Positions 55,274-64,000 of a stretch of DNA of 64,000 nt are shown in pieces. This DNA is from Vulcanococcus sp. Clear-D1 (GTDB taxonomy: Bacteria > Cyanobacteriota > Cyanobacteriia > PCC-6307 > Cyanobiaceae). The stretch is taken from positions 205,011 through 269,010 of the forward strand of contig NZ_JACVZV010000024.1 in NCBI RefSeq assembly GCF_014654725.1. Direction: 5' to 3'. Position 1 is the first letter of the stretch. Each line of letters opens with the position of its first letter. The notes below the pieces were generated by a model, which saw nothing but the letters and a program-made list of their open reading frames with translations, made no database searches and was not told the origin of the DNA. Position numbers and translations under genes: made by a program.

Positions 55274-57080
55274 CGATCTTTGCTATGGGCTGGGGCAAAG
55301 CCTCCTAGACCTTTGGAGAGAGCCAAATACAGATATTTATGCTAGGAGACTAAAGGAAGTCGGAAACAGCCTGATTGAGTTTGGATTGATCGCCACATGG
55401 CAAGCACACCGTTTACAGCTAATAGAAATGGGCGAAGATGCGCCAGAGCAGCAATATAGTATGGCCAGAACATTAGTGAGCAATGCTGAGTCTTTGTTAA
55501 GTGAGTTATCAGCACGTGCCGATAAGTTAGATGTTAGAGACGAAGTACGACTACTTAGCTTGATAACCGTTGGATTGAGTGGCGGGCAAGAGCTGCCATC
55601 ATCCATAACAATAAATCTGAAGCCATCCCGGGAAGCAGTAGATATTTACAGCATTGCAAGTTTCATCGCTAGAAACTTTGATACAACAAGAATTGTTTAC
55701 GGAGCTCTGAAAAAGAACAACTGTCAGTCAAGGACGATGGATTCTCTTCTTTATTACACGAGCATCAAGGAGACAGCGCTCATTCAACGCGGAGAAATTG
55801 CGAGGAATGAGGAGCCAATGATTTTAACACCTTGGGAAGATCTGAACATTGTCATAAGTCATCTTAGAGCAGCAGTTCACCTTGTACACTGCCTCGAATG
55901 GGATCATGCAAATAGCAAGTGCGACGAGGTTCTGAATATCTTTCCCCAGTGTTGCGAGGCAAAGTGGCTAAGGACTTCGATAGCACTTCGCAATCACGAC
56001 AGAAATAGATGCGCTTACTGGACAATGCTCAAAGACTGCGAACTACTTGGAGCTCACACAATTGAAAGAACAAAAGCTCTGATCAACGGTCCTAAGATAG
56101 AATGCCTATGCAATGTCTTGGATCATAATCCAGGATGGGGAATGGACCAGGCGTACGAAAGACTCGCCAAGTCAGTTGAGGCGCAGAAATTACATCTAGC
56201 TGGGATGTATACCAGAGCGAAAGAGATTATCGAGAGCACGGCCGATAGAGAGATAGCAAGCAGCAGTTATGATCCTTTTGAACTGGCGCTACTTGCGTCA
56301 CAAGTTGAAGACATTGATCCTAACGAATGGGAGAAAAGAGCTGTCTGCAAGCAGAATATTAGCGACATAGGCATCGTAGTAGTTTCAGGCCCGGCAGGCC
56401 CATACATGAGCAATGTAGAGCACTCTCTTACTAGCAGCGGATTTGATGGTCTTGTCAGACTAGATGAATGCTTTAAAGCAATGGAAATGATGATAGAAGA
56501 GAGATACAAGAAGAAGTATCCCCAAGACTTGGCGAGATTGGGGGAGCAAGAGATAATAGAGCTCAGGCAGTTTCTCTGGCAGAATATAGCCTTTACGCAT
56601 GGAGGCAAGACATTAGACAAGTTAGTATGGTGTAGTGATGCGGCTTATCGATACATCGGCCTGGCAGTAATCCTATTTGCAGAGTGCACTGCTCTTCTTT
56701 GCCTGCCCCCAGTTGAACAACTGATAATTGCTCAGTATGCACAAATGGCGGGCTACTCGTACAAGCACGCAACGGCCACACTGTCAGAGCTAGTTGCACA
56801 TCTAGTGGACTACACGACAATAAGCAATGCATGGAATTTATTGTGTAGAAGCAAGGTGATCATGATCCCCATGGCATGCCATTCAGGCGATGAAATACTT
56901 AGGCATTGCAACGAGGCGCTCGGCATAGAAGGTTGTCAACAACTCGCCAATTCAGAAGAGCTATTGGAGAGCTTGTTGCCACAACAGTCTCAATACGAAG
57001 AATTATTCGAAATGCTGGAGGAGTTCGGAGATGATTTAAGCTCTATCGAGCAAGCATTTAGCAGAGGCGGCGAGCTATGA
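55242..57080 (+). CDS. sulfotransferase-fold-like protein with degenerate PAPS motifs
   Basis: helical N-terminal part, then IGIVVVSGPAGPYMSNVEHSLTSSGF and GKTLDKLVWCSDAAYRYIGLAVILFAECTALLCLPPVEQLIIAQYAQMAGYSY arranged like TPR-sulfotransferases. Confidence 0.45.
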   Translation: MRRDTGSQNSSDLCYGLGQSLLDLWREPNTDIYARRLKEVGNSLIEFGLIATWQAHRLQLIEMGEDAPEQQYSMARTLVSNAESLLSELSARADKLDVRDEVRLLSLITVGLSGGQELPSSITINLKPSREAVDIYSIASFIARNFDTTRIVYGALKKNNCQSRTMDSLLYYTSIKETALIQRGEIARNEEPMILTPWEDLNIVISHLRAAVHLVHCLEWDHANSKCDEVLNIFPQCCEAKWLRTSIALRNHDRNRCAYWTMLKDCELLGAHTIERTKALINGPKIECLCNVLDHNPGWGMDQAYERLAKSVEAQKLHLAGMYTRAKEIIESTADREIASSSYDPFELALLASQVEDIDPNEWEKRAVCKQNISDIGIVVVSGPAGPYMSNVEHSLTSSGFDGLVRLDECFKAMEMMIEERYKKKYPQDLARLGEQEIIELRQFLWQNIAFTHGGKTLDKLVWCSDAAYRYIGLAVILFAECTALLCLPPVEQLIIAQYAQMAGYSYKHATATLSELVAHLVDYTTISNAWNLLCRSKVIMIPMACHSGDEILRHCNEALGIEGCQQLANSEELLESLLPQQSQYEELFEMLEEFGDDLSSIEQAFSRGGEL

Positions 57081-57949
57081 AGAAAACAGTGTCAGATAGC
57101 TATCGACATCCCTTCCCGGATGACTGGGTTAGCTACATTAATGCATTATTAATCTATAATCAAGACTACAAAGAGAATGATTTGGTGCTGAGGCGGTTAC
57201 GACAGGATATCAAAGGACGATTAGAAGCTGAAATGTACAACATGATTTCGAGATCAGAGGTGAATCCTGAGCAAATGGTAGACAGCAATAGAATTTCAAA
57301 AATCTATGATTATATTTATGAACACAGAATCTGGCCAGTTCGAGGGGTAGGGGCGGGCCACTGTGTAGCAGGCATCGATCCTCTGGGTCCATTTCCTGAT
57401 CCAGATCTAATAGATGGCCTAGCATCAGTTGCCCAACAACATATGAGCATCAGAGAAGAACTCCATAAGGTTGGGAGAAGAATATCAACAGATACTCGTG
57501 AGTTTATTTACAAGGGGACATGGCGCTCAATCTCCCTTTGGGAATCAAGTCAAGCAGGCAGCCTGCCAGCACAAGGGCTGTTCAAAAAAACCATGGATGC
57601 ACTTCTTTCAATACCTCTGTTCGAGATGATATATTCAGCCAGTGAGAAGAGAGCTGATTTCAGAGGCTTCACAGTGAGATTCTCAATGCTAAAACCAGGC
57701 GCACATATCCTGCCGCACTATGGCCTTACCAATACACGGCTGAGGATCCAGATTCCGATAGAAGTACCCGCTGGTGAACTTTTCATTTATTCTCACAATC
57801 AAGTACGGACCTGGACACTAGGTACTCCACTTCTTCTGAATGATGCATTTATCCATGGAGTACAAAATAATTCAGACGGTGATAGGATCGTGCTTCTTGT
57901 AGACATCCCCCATCCTGATGCACTGGAGGTCGACTATAGGTCTTATTAG
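57077..57949 (+). CDS. aspartyl/asparaginyl beta-hydroxylase-like protein
   Basis: ILPHYGLTNTRLRIQIPIEVPAGELF...LLLNDAFIHGVQNNSDGDRIVLLVDIPHP. Confidence 0.8.
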   Translation: MKKTVSDSYRHPFPDDWVSYINALLIYNQDYKENDLVLRRLRQDIKGRLEAEMYNMISRSEVNPEQMVDSNRISKIYDYIYEHRIWPVRGVGAGHCVAGIDPLGPFPDPDLIDGLASVAQQHMSIREELHKVGRRISTDTREFIYKGTWRSISLWESSQAGSLPAQGLFKKTMDALLSIPLFEMIYSASEKRADFRGFTVRFSMLKPGAHILPHYGLTNTRLRIQIPIEVPAGELFIYSHNQVRTWTLGTPLLLNDAFIHGVQNNSDGDRIVLLVDIPHPDALEVDYRSY

Positions 57950-57954
57950 GAATT

Positions 57955-58980
57955 ATGATGCCTGAGATTCCATCCCTGAAGAAAGCGATTGAGATTCTAC
58001 ATCTTGGGTCAGATCTCAAAACACCGTACAGCAGAAATGTAGGTCCGTTACTAGAGAGCACTCCAGCACTTCTCCCAATGCTTGCTGGAACCGAATATCG
58101 GATTAACGGCTTAAGTACAGAGTGTGACTTCCTCATGTGCTTCCAGACTTGCGATCTGAAGAGCTTGAGCCGAGCTCTAATGTTAAGACGCCAGAACAGC
58201 GATAGGTTGATTGCGCAGATCGTCAACGCATGTAATCTCTGCTGCGAGAATCTACGCGTAGTAAGTATGTTTGACCATATATGGTTTGAATGTGACGCAG
58301 AGCCGAGCAATTCGCTTAGCATATTCCTTGGAACCGACTATAATGGAAATCTGTGCGTCAGCCAGAAAGAGCTGTTAAAAGTTGCTACTGCACTTGACTT
58401 GCTAGAGTCACTATATTCAGTAACGGAAGGCAGACAACGAGTTTACGGTGTGGCCAACTCGATCATCCAAGAACTAGGCGGGTGTGCAATCTGCGAGGTT
58501 GGCTTCATGGGAAGGGCGGGAGAGGAGGCACATGTCAAGTTACTGATGGCCAGCGATGATAGCATCTCAAAAGAGGTCTTCCTTGAAAGATGCAGAAGAC
58601 TTTCACAAGAACTAGATGTAGTCCTATCAAAGACGTATGTAAGTGGTTTCTTAGAAACGATCCTGAGCTACGACTGCGCAATCCATCTTTCTGCTTCTAT
58701 TTATGCGAAGAAGCAGAAATATGCTTTAGAATTTAAGCCAGCTTACGATCCAGATCAGGCGGAAAGATATTGTTCCTTTTGGAATACTATTAGAGATGCT
58801 CTCAAGATCAGAACTGATGCAGATTGGATGAATACTGCGTTCGCCGCAGCGCAGCCACACAATAATGTAGTACGTGTAAGCTCAAGGCTCCACCATATCA
58901 AGTTATTTGCCGAAGATACCGGAGAACTTGGTATAAAGGTCTATCGTGACCTTAGGACTGAACCTAGTTTTTTATCCTAA
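57955..58980 (+). CDS. protein of unknown function
   Basis: 341-aa ORF 5 nt after the hydroxylase-like gene; C-terminal HHIKLFAEDTGELGIKVYRDL. Confidence 0.65.
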   Translation: MMPEIPSLKKAIEILHLGSDLKTPYSRNVGPLLESTPALLPMLAGTEYRINGLSTECDFLMCFQTCDLKSLSRALMLRRQNSDRLIAQIVNACNLCCENLRVVSMFDHIWFECDAEPSNSLSIFLGTDYNGNLCVSQKELLKVATALDLLESLYSVTEGRQRVYGVANSIIQELGGCAICEVGFMGRAGEEAHVKLLMASDDSISKEVFLERCRRLSQELDVVLSKTYVSGFLETILSYDCAIHLSASIYAKKQKYALEFKPAYDPDQAERYCSFWNTIRDALKIRTDADWMNTAFAAAQPHNNVVRVSSRLHHIKLFAEDTGELGIKVYRDLRTEPSFLS

Positions 58981-58986
58981 AGAATC

Positions 58987-59385
58987 ATGAAAGATAATCC
59001 GTTGATTATTGTGCTCAAACTCGTCATCGCTGATCCGGAACTACGTCACCTATTTATTCGTAGACCAGGTAGAGTCTTCAAAATTCTTGGGCTAGGTTGT
59101 CCTATGGATATGGTCGGAAAGAATGGAAGATTCTGTCCAGTTATGCCAGAGCTTCCAGAAGGAGAAGCCGCATATGATATTGAACATGAGTATTGGGCAG
59201 AGTGGCTGGCTGGAGGTCTAGATCAATTGAAAGACTTTAGAAGAGTAGTGGGTGATCGCGACAGGTTCCCTTCAAGATCAGCATTTAAAAGTAAACGGGA
59301 CTGGGAACAATTTGTTGAGCGAATTAAGGTAGAGATCAGAGATACTCTAGATCGTCTTCACCAAACTGAAAGCGGCAAGACTTAG
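58987..59385 (+). CDS. small protein with leader-like N-terminal helix
   Basis: MKDNPLIIVLKLVIADPELRHLFIRRPGRVFKILGLGCP...; last gene of the + operon. Confidence 0.6.
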   Translation: MKDNPLIIVLKLVIADPELRHLFIRRPGRVFKILGLGCPMDMVGKNGRFCPVMPELPEGEAAYDIEHEYWAEWLAGGLDQLKDFRRVVGDRDRFPSRSAFKSKRDWEQFVERIKVEIRDTLDRLHQTESGKT

Positions 59386-59460
59386 ACATTTTCACAGGAC
59401 ATGTTGTCGCATTTAGGAACTTTCCGATAGATTGTTATCGAAATGTGGTTCATTCTAAAA

Positions 59461-60249
59461 TCAGACATTCCCGTCAGTCTCGCAGATCTGACTGTACAGG
59501 GCGACTGCACGGGCATAACCTACGGCGTCAGTCTGTATAGCCGCAGATACATGATTGGCAATTACATTTCTAATGCCCGGTACACGGCTTCCAATATTGC
59601 TCATCAAGGCATTCATGTTCAGGGAGTCAAGGGGTACCTGTATTAGATCTGCAAGCATTGGTATAACCTTAGCAAGATTGGTCAGTGGGGTGGTACAGAG
59701 TTGGGATGGAGGTATAGCATTCTGTACACGCAGGACGGATCTGCGCCAGAATAAAAAGAGTTGTAATACTATCGGCACAATATATTCCTCATTATCAAGG
59801 TTATGGTATAGTGTAACAGGATCTAATCCGGCGGCTTGATAGCTGCCATATCGTGATGTCCAAGCCAAATCTGCATTACTAGGTGAGGATACAAGGGATG
59901 CGCCAACTCCGACAAGCATACTGAGATATGACTCAGCCCAACTCATGGGATCACGAAGCACCTGTAGATACAGCGTAGATGGAGGTAGAAGCTTATAGAC
60001 TTCTGGTGCGACGAGGTGAAGAAAAGTGCTGGAGTCGACAGTGGCTCTTATTAGCCTCTGTCTTCTTACTAAGAGTTTAGAGAGTTGCTGATGTGTAATA
60101 AGACCTTCTAGATAGTCGAGAATAAATCCAACTGTTAGATCATGCAGGCCCTCATGAGTGCCGCCAACTGGCTCAAATATCCGGCCGATGGTAGTAGAGC
60201 CTGTCTTCGGCAAGCTAAGATTAACAAGTCTGGGTCTCTGAAGAAGCAC
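59461..60249 (-). CDS. sulfotransferase-family protein
   Basis: RLVNLSLPKTGSTTIGRIFEP (5'-PSB) and LQVLRDPMSWAESYLSML (3'-PB). Confidence 0.75.
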   Translation of the reverse strand: MLLQRPRLVNLSLPKTGSTTIGRIFEPVGGTHEGLHDLTVGFILDYLEGLITHQQLSKLLVRRQRLIRATVDSSTFLHLVAPEVYKLLPPSTLYLQVLRDPMSWAESYLSMLVGVGASLVSSPSNADLAWTSRYGSYQAAGLDPVTLYHNLDNEEYIVPIVLQLFLFWRRSVLRVQNAIPPSQLCTTPLTNLAKVIPMLADLIQVPLDSLNMNALMSNIGSRVPGIRNVIANHVSAAIQTDAVGYARAVALYSQICETDGNV

Positions 60250-60276
60250 TGATAGATGCTATCCAAACAACTGTCG

Positions 60277-61317
60277 TCAGTATACATGTGCACGCGCTCT
60301 GAGATCTTCAAGGACAAGCTCTGATGGATGGTACTGAACGGAGGTAGGTACTGAATCCGCAAGATCACGAACAATCTGACAAGCAGTTGCCGCACACTGA
60401 ACCGAACCATTGCGAAATATGCCGCCAACGCTGAAAGCAAGAAGATCAACCGAAAATTCAGACAAGAACAATGGGTATCGAGTTAAGAATCTAATCCTCG
60501 CACGCCGAGGGGAAACAAGATGCAGTACTTTCGAGAGATCCGATAAGACACTCTTGTACTTACGAAACAGCTGCTTCTGATCAGTCAGAGGTACAAAGAG
60601 TGTAAACCACACGATATTCTTTGTCGTATCCGATTGAAGGGTGGGTAGAGAGGCTGTGAATCCGACGGGATAGATTCGGGACACATCTAACGGCTTTATG
60701 ATAAGATTAAGTTCTGAGATAAAACAATCAAGACTTCCTCCTGAACCACTCAACTCCCAGAATAGATCGTCAGTATGATGAACTCTGGTCGGCGGAGAAT
60801 GACTAGGATGGCAGCAGATGAGCGAGTCAACATTCTCCCAGAATCCACCATACTCTTCCGATCGGCTACCAAAACCACCGGCGAGAAAATAACCTGCGAC
60901 GGTCGGTCCAGCCTTAATGGCATCTGGGAGTACCGGAAGATGCCAACCCAATCGATTTAAGAACTCTTCAAGTACACCGATCTGAACACCTGCCTGCACT
61001 GTTATGAGGCCAGGCTCCTGGAAATGAACCTGGCGGAGAGATGAGGTCACCAACAGTCGATTACGTGTGCTTGGTATAGACCGTCCGTGCATTGAGTGCC
61101 CACTACCTCTATAGGTAAGGAGGTCGCTAGAATCTACAGAAGAGAGTAATCTATAGCACTCTTCATTGGAATCTGGGATGTAGATATCACCCTTGAATCC
61201 GCACGAGATTACTCCACCATAATCAGTCAGAAACTTGTTGGAGTCTTGGCCACATGCCGCATTAAGTAGAGCAACAAATGCAGAATGGTCAGCTGCTGAA
61301 CCCGCGCAGATCTTCAT
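60277..61317 (-). CDS. FAD-binding oxidoreductase, paralog of 54245-55273
   Basis: TYRGSGHSMHGRSIPSTRNRLLVTSSLRQV...PTVAGYFLAGGFGSRSEEYGGFWENVDSL. Confidence 0.8.
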   Translation of the reverse strand: MKICAGSAADHSAFVALLNAACGQDSNKFLTDYGGVISCGFKGDIYIPDSNEECYRLLSSVDSSDLLTYRGSGHSMHGRSIPSTRNRLLVTSSLRQVHFQEPGLITVQAGVQIGVLEEFLNRLGWHLPVLPDAIKAGPTVAGYFLAGGFGSRSEEYGGFWENVDSLICCHPSHSPPTRVHHTDDLFWELSGSGGSLDCFISELNLIIKPLDVSRIYPVGFTASLPTLQSDTTKNIVWFTLFVPLTDQKQLFRKYKSVLSDLSKVLHLVSPRRARIRFLTRYPLFLSEFSVDLLAFSVGGIFRNGSVQCAATACQIVRDLADSVPTSVQYHPSELVLEDLRARAHVY

Positions 61318-61433
61318 GGGATCTAGTGTGTTAGGGCATTTTCTATAAACATCTACAATGTCTAAGCAAAAAGGGCGAAAGCAATGATGCCAACGCCCAT
61401 GTGTTATAATCGAATTGCAGAATGCAGAGAATC

Positions 61434-63428
61434 CTACAATACAGACTGAAGATCTGGGCTTAACGGGCTCTGTATGTCAGAGAAAGTTGCAGGAATGTAT
61501 GGATCTTGCAGGCCGTAGCTCGAGGCCTTATTAATTACAGCTGCTGTCAGATCCAGAATACTATCGTAGGTTTCAGCTTGAGAATGAGCCCATTTGGTAA
61601 GGGCTGTTCTTCTTTCGCCGAATACATATTCCTGTAAAGCATCCACTGTTTGATTAAACTGCTTCCGCTTGCCAATCAGTTGATCATATGACTTGATTAG
61701 CTCAACACCCAGCACTGAACTTTCAATCAATCCATCTCGCCATTCGTAAATGTGCTTGGATTTATTTTTCCCTTCACTCATGAGAATGCTATCAATATTT
61801 AGCAGGCCTAATTCTGCAAGTTCTTCTCCATGAGGATTGCCAATGATGGAATCCTGATGAATAAATGTTCCAACGTGGTCACCATCTAAGAAGACCTCAG
61901 TAGCTTGTCCGACCACTCTTGCTGAAAGGGCTGAGCCATTGGGCAAGTCAAGGTACTCAATCTTATCTTCCGAAGTAAGGTCAGTTACAATGAACTCAGA
62001 TCCATCGTCACCTACTGACTTAAGACTGATTGTCAAATGATCTCTGCCTGAACCAAGTGTCACTCGACTTGCCTCATCAGAGAGGAGTGAGAGCTCAATT
62101 TTATCGTGTCCACTACCAGCGTCAATTACGTGAGCGCCGTAATGCACCTTAATGAAATCATTACCGCCGTTTGCTTCAATCACATCCGAATCATTATCGG
62201 ATAAGCCATCGTGTGAACCTACAATAATCTTATCTGCGTGCTCGGAGCCAGATACGTAGTCATTACCTGAGTGTGTGTAAGCGATCTGTCCCCTGCCTCG
62301 CATATATATCTGGTCGCCATAAACAGACCCTTTAAGGGTGGCATACTTGCGTCCTGTGTCGTACATTGCACCAACTTCAACTACATCACCATTCAGTTTA
62401 ACTTCAGGAATGTAGTCGTCAGAGAGCGGGGCATCTTCAGGTGACTGCAAGCCGGCACGCAGCAATCCTGAACTAGAAGGCTTAACTAGCGTTGTTTGGG
62501 TTGTGGTGAAGTTGAAAGAGTTTTGGTTGGTGATTACTCCAGTAGCAAGCAAATTGCCTTGATTAGCGTTAACCATTACACCATTAGGTGTAAGGCCGTA
62601 ATAATTAGACCACCAGATCGCATTACCTGCAGTGTTGGTAAGAGTATTTCCCCACTGATCGGATTGAACAACGGTCCCAGAAATTGACACCGGGGCCGTA
62701 TAAGGCATATTAATTTGCTGATTCGTGTACATCATTTGAACCTGAATCTTGTATCCAGGTTCAACGGTGTAGGTGTTGGATAGGCTGTTTGAAATCGTCT
62801 GCGATTGACTGGTGCCAGTTGATGAGGAGCTATCAATAGTTGTAGAGTTAGTGACGGATGTATTGACGCTAGCCCCAATGCCTGCGAATTCTGCAGATAC
62901 TTCAGTTCCGACAGAAATTTCAGTCGTATTGCTAAAGCCTTGGGTAGTGGAGGTATTGGATTCTGCTGTTTCGCTCGCCTCGAAAGTAATGGTCTGCGTT
63001 ATTGGGGTTGAACCCTGAGTGTTGTCAATGGTGCTCACTAGAGCTGCGCCTTGAGCGTTTTGAGCTACATCCTGGCTCGACGTAAGAACTGGAGTGCCGT
63101 AGGTAATATCACCAACGTTTTGACTAATGATTGCGCCACCCGTGTTCATCGCTAACCCATAGCCACCATTCAGATAAGTCAGGTTGGCTTGAGAACCTTG
63201 CTGCGAAGCGCTCCAGCCGTTCCAGTTATCTACGTTGAACGTGTTGCCCCCACCTGTCGATATATTGGATAGGCCATAAATTGTGTAGCTGTGCGAACCA
63301 CCCCAGCCATCCTTGTAGGATCCTGTGCCTGATTTGAAAGACTTATTAAATTGGTTCTGAACCCAGAAGGGCGTCATGCCCCAAGCCAAGGCTTGGTTTA
63401 CGTTACTAACGACACCCATTGTAGGCAT
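61434..63428 (-). CDS. aerolysin/ETX-MTX2-like pore-forming-type protein with RTX-like C-terminus
   Basis: alternating Ser/Thr strands TITFEASETAESNTSTTQGFSNTTEISVGTEVSAEFAGIGASVNTSVTNSTTIDSSSSTGTSQSQTISNSLSNTYTVEPGYKIQVQMMY; then SGNDYVSGSEHADKI, NGGNDFIKV, AGSGHDKIEL. Confidence 0.6.
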   Translation of the reverse strand: MPTMGVVSNVNQALAWGMTPFWVQNQFNKSFKSGTGSYKDGWGGSHSYTIYGLSNISTGGGNTFNVDNWNGWSASQQGSQANLTYLNGGYGLAMNTGGAIISQNVGDITYGTPVLTSSQDVAQNAQGAALVSTIDNTQGSTPITQTITFEASETAESNTSTTQGFSNTTEISVGTEVSAEFAGIGASVNTSVTNSTTIDSSSSTGTSQSQTISNSLSNTYTVEPGYKIQVQMMYTNQQINMPYTAPVSISGTVVQSDQWGNTLTNTAGNAIWWSNYYGLTPNGVMVNANQGNLLATGVITNQNSFNFTTTQTTLVKPSSSGLLRAGLQSPEDAPLSDDYIPEVKLNGDVVEVGAMYDTGRKYATLKGSVYGDQIYMRGRGQIAYTHSGNDYVSGSEHADKIIVGSHDGLSDNDSDVIEANGGNDFIKVHYGAHVIDAGSGHDKIELSLLSDEASRVTLGSGRDHLTISLKSVGDDGSEFIVTDLTSEDKIEYLDLPNGSALSARVVGQATEVFLDGDHVGTFIHQDSIIGNPHGEELAELGLLNIDSILMSEGKNKSKHIYEWRDGLIESSVLGVELIKSYDQLIGKRKQFNQTVDALQEYVFGERRTALTKWAHSQAETYDSILDLTAAVINKASSYGLQDPYIPATFSDIQSPLSPDLQSVL

Positions 63429-63635
63429 TTGAGAAAACTATCCTATTTTAGCCGTTCCAGCCGGGCGCAGCCGCTTCGTAAAGTTTCCACACAATTGATC
63501 GTCTGTCCTGCCTCGAGGCCCATCGCAACCGGACGAGCTATAAACAAGTTGTTGGCTATCCGACGCAGGCCCGAGCCTCGTTGTTGCAGGACAACGCTCA
63601 TGGCATTAAAGGGACAGGGCTGACTGAAAGTCATT

Positions 63636-63905
63636 TCAGCCTGTCTCGCTCGAGCTGATGCCAACCCAATCGAGCATTCGCTTGATGTCATGGGCCACGG
63701 CCATCAAGCCTGCACGGATCGATCGGAAACCGTTGCAGCGCAGCAGGTTGAGGGCCAAGATCCGCAGCAGGGCCAACACCTGCACCCCATTGCGCTGGCT
63801 GTAGCGATGGGCGTCCTCACCGAGCTGCGTGTCACGTGGCCAGTGCCATTGGTTTTCGATCGCCCAGCGCTGGCGCACAAGCCGGATCGCGGGAGCTCGT
63901 ACAGC
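63636..63905 (-). pseudogene. ISAs1-family transposase, C-terminal remnant
   Basis: RAPAIRLVRQRWAIENQWHWPRDTQLGEDAHRYSQRNGVQVLALLRILALNLLRCNGFRSIRAGLMAVAHDIKRML. Confidence 0.8.
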
Positions 63906-64000
63906 CGCTCAGGATCCCGAGTACCCAGGGCCTATTAGAAGTCACTCTGAGGAGCTCGCTGCCGTCGCGGGCTCCTGCCACCCCAGCAGCCTGAGCAACC

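Noticed and set aside
1-64000. CRISPR array or cas genes
   Set aside because: No regularly interspaced identical repeats or Cas-like proteins noticed; the periodic arrays at 32052 and 34550 have spacers far too short and conserved to be CRISPR

Overview
The window is a picocyanobacterial (Synechococcus/Cyanobium-like) chromosome segment: PsbY, TrmFO, CrtH-type carotenoid isomerase, DUF3136/DUF2811/DUF4912 proteins, an RpaB-like regulator, and a Zur/ZnuABC/COG0523 zinc region. Three accessory regions interrupt it. (1) About 1-8 kb: a truncated DprA-like gene, toxin-antitoxin genes, and a Rad52/Gp157/SLOG operon behind a near-consensus LexA box. (2) About 27-43 kb: an integrative element ending at tRNA-Lys(TTT). 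It has a tyrosine recombinase, tandem excisionase-like proteins, its own DnaG-like primase, DnaB-like helicase and winged-helix initiator, two sigma-70-like factors, and a plasmid-like origin candidate of four iterons at an exact 23-bp period beside an AT-rich tract. (3) About 51.6-63.9 kb: a visibly lower-GC island between ISAs1-type transposase remnants. It carries two FAD-oxidase/sulfotransferase-fold gene pairs, an Asp/Asn beta-hydroxylase-like protein, two proteins of unknown function, and a predicted aerolysin-like protein with an RTX-like C-terminus. I also found two copies of a ~110-nt element whose hairpin loop is the exact complement of the Yfr1 sRNA core, with compensatory stem changes. 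All calls come from reading the sequence by eye; no database search was run.
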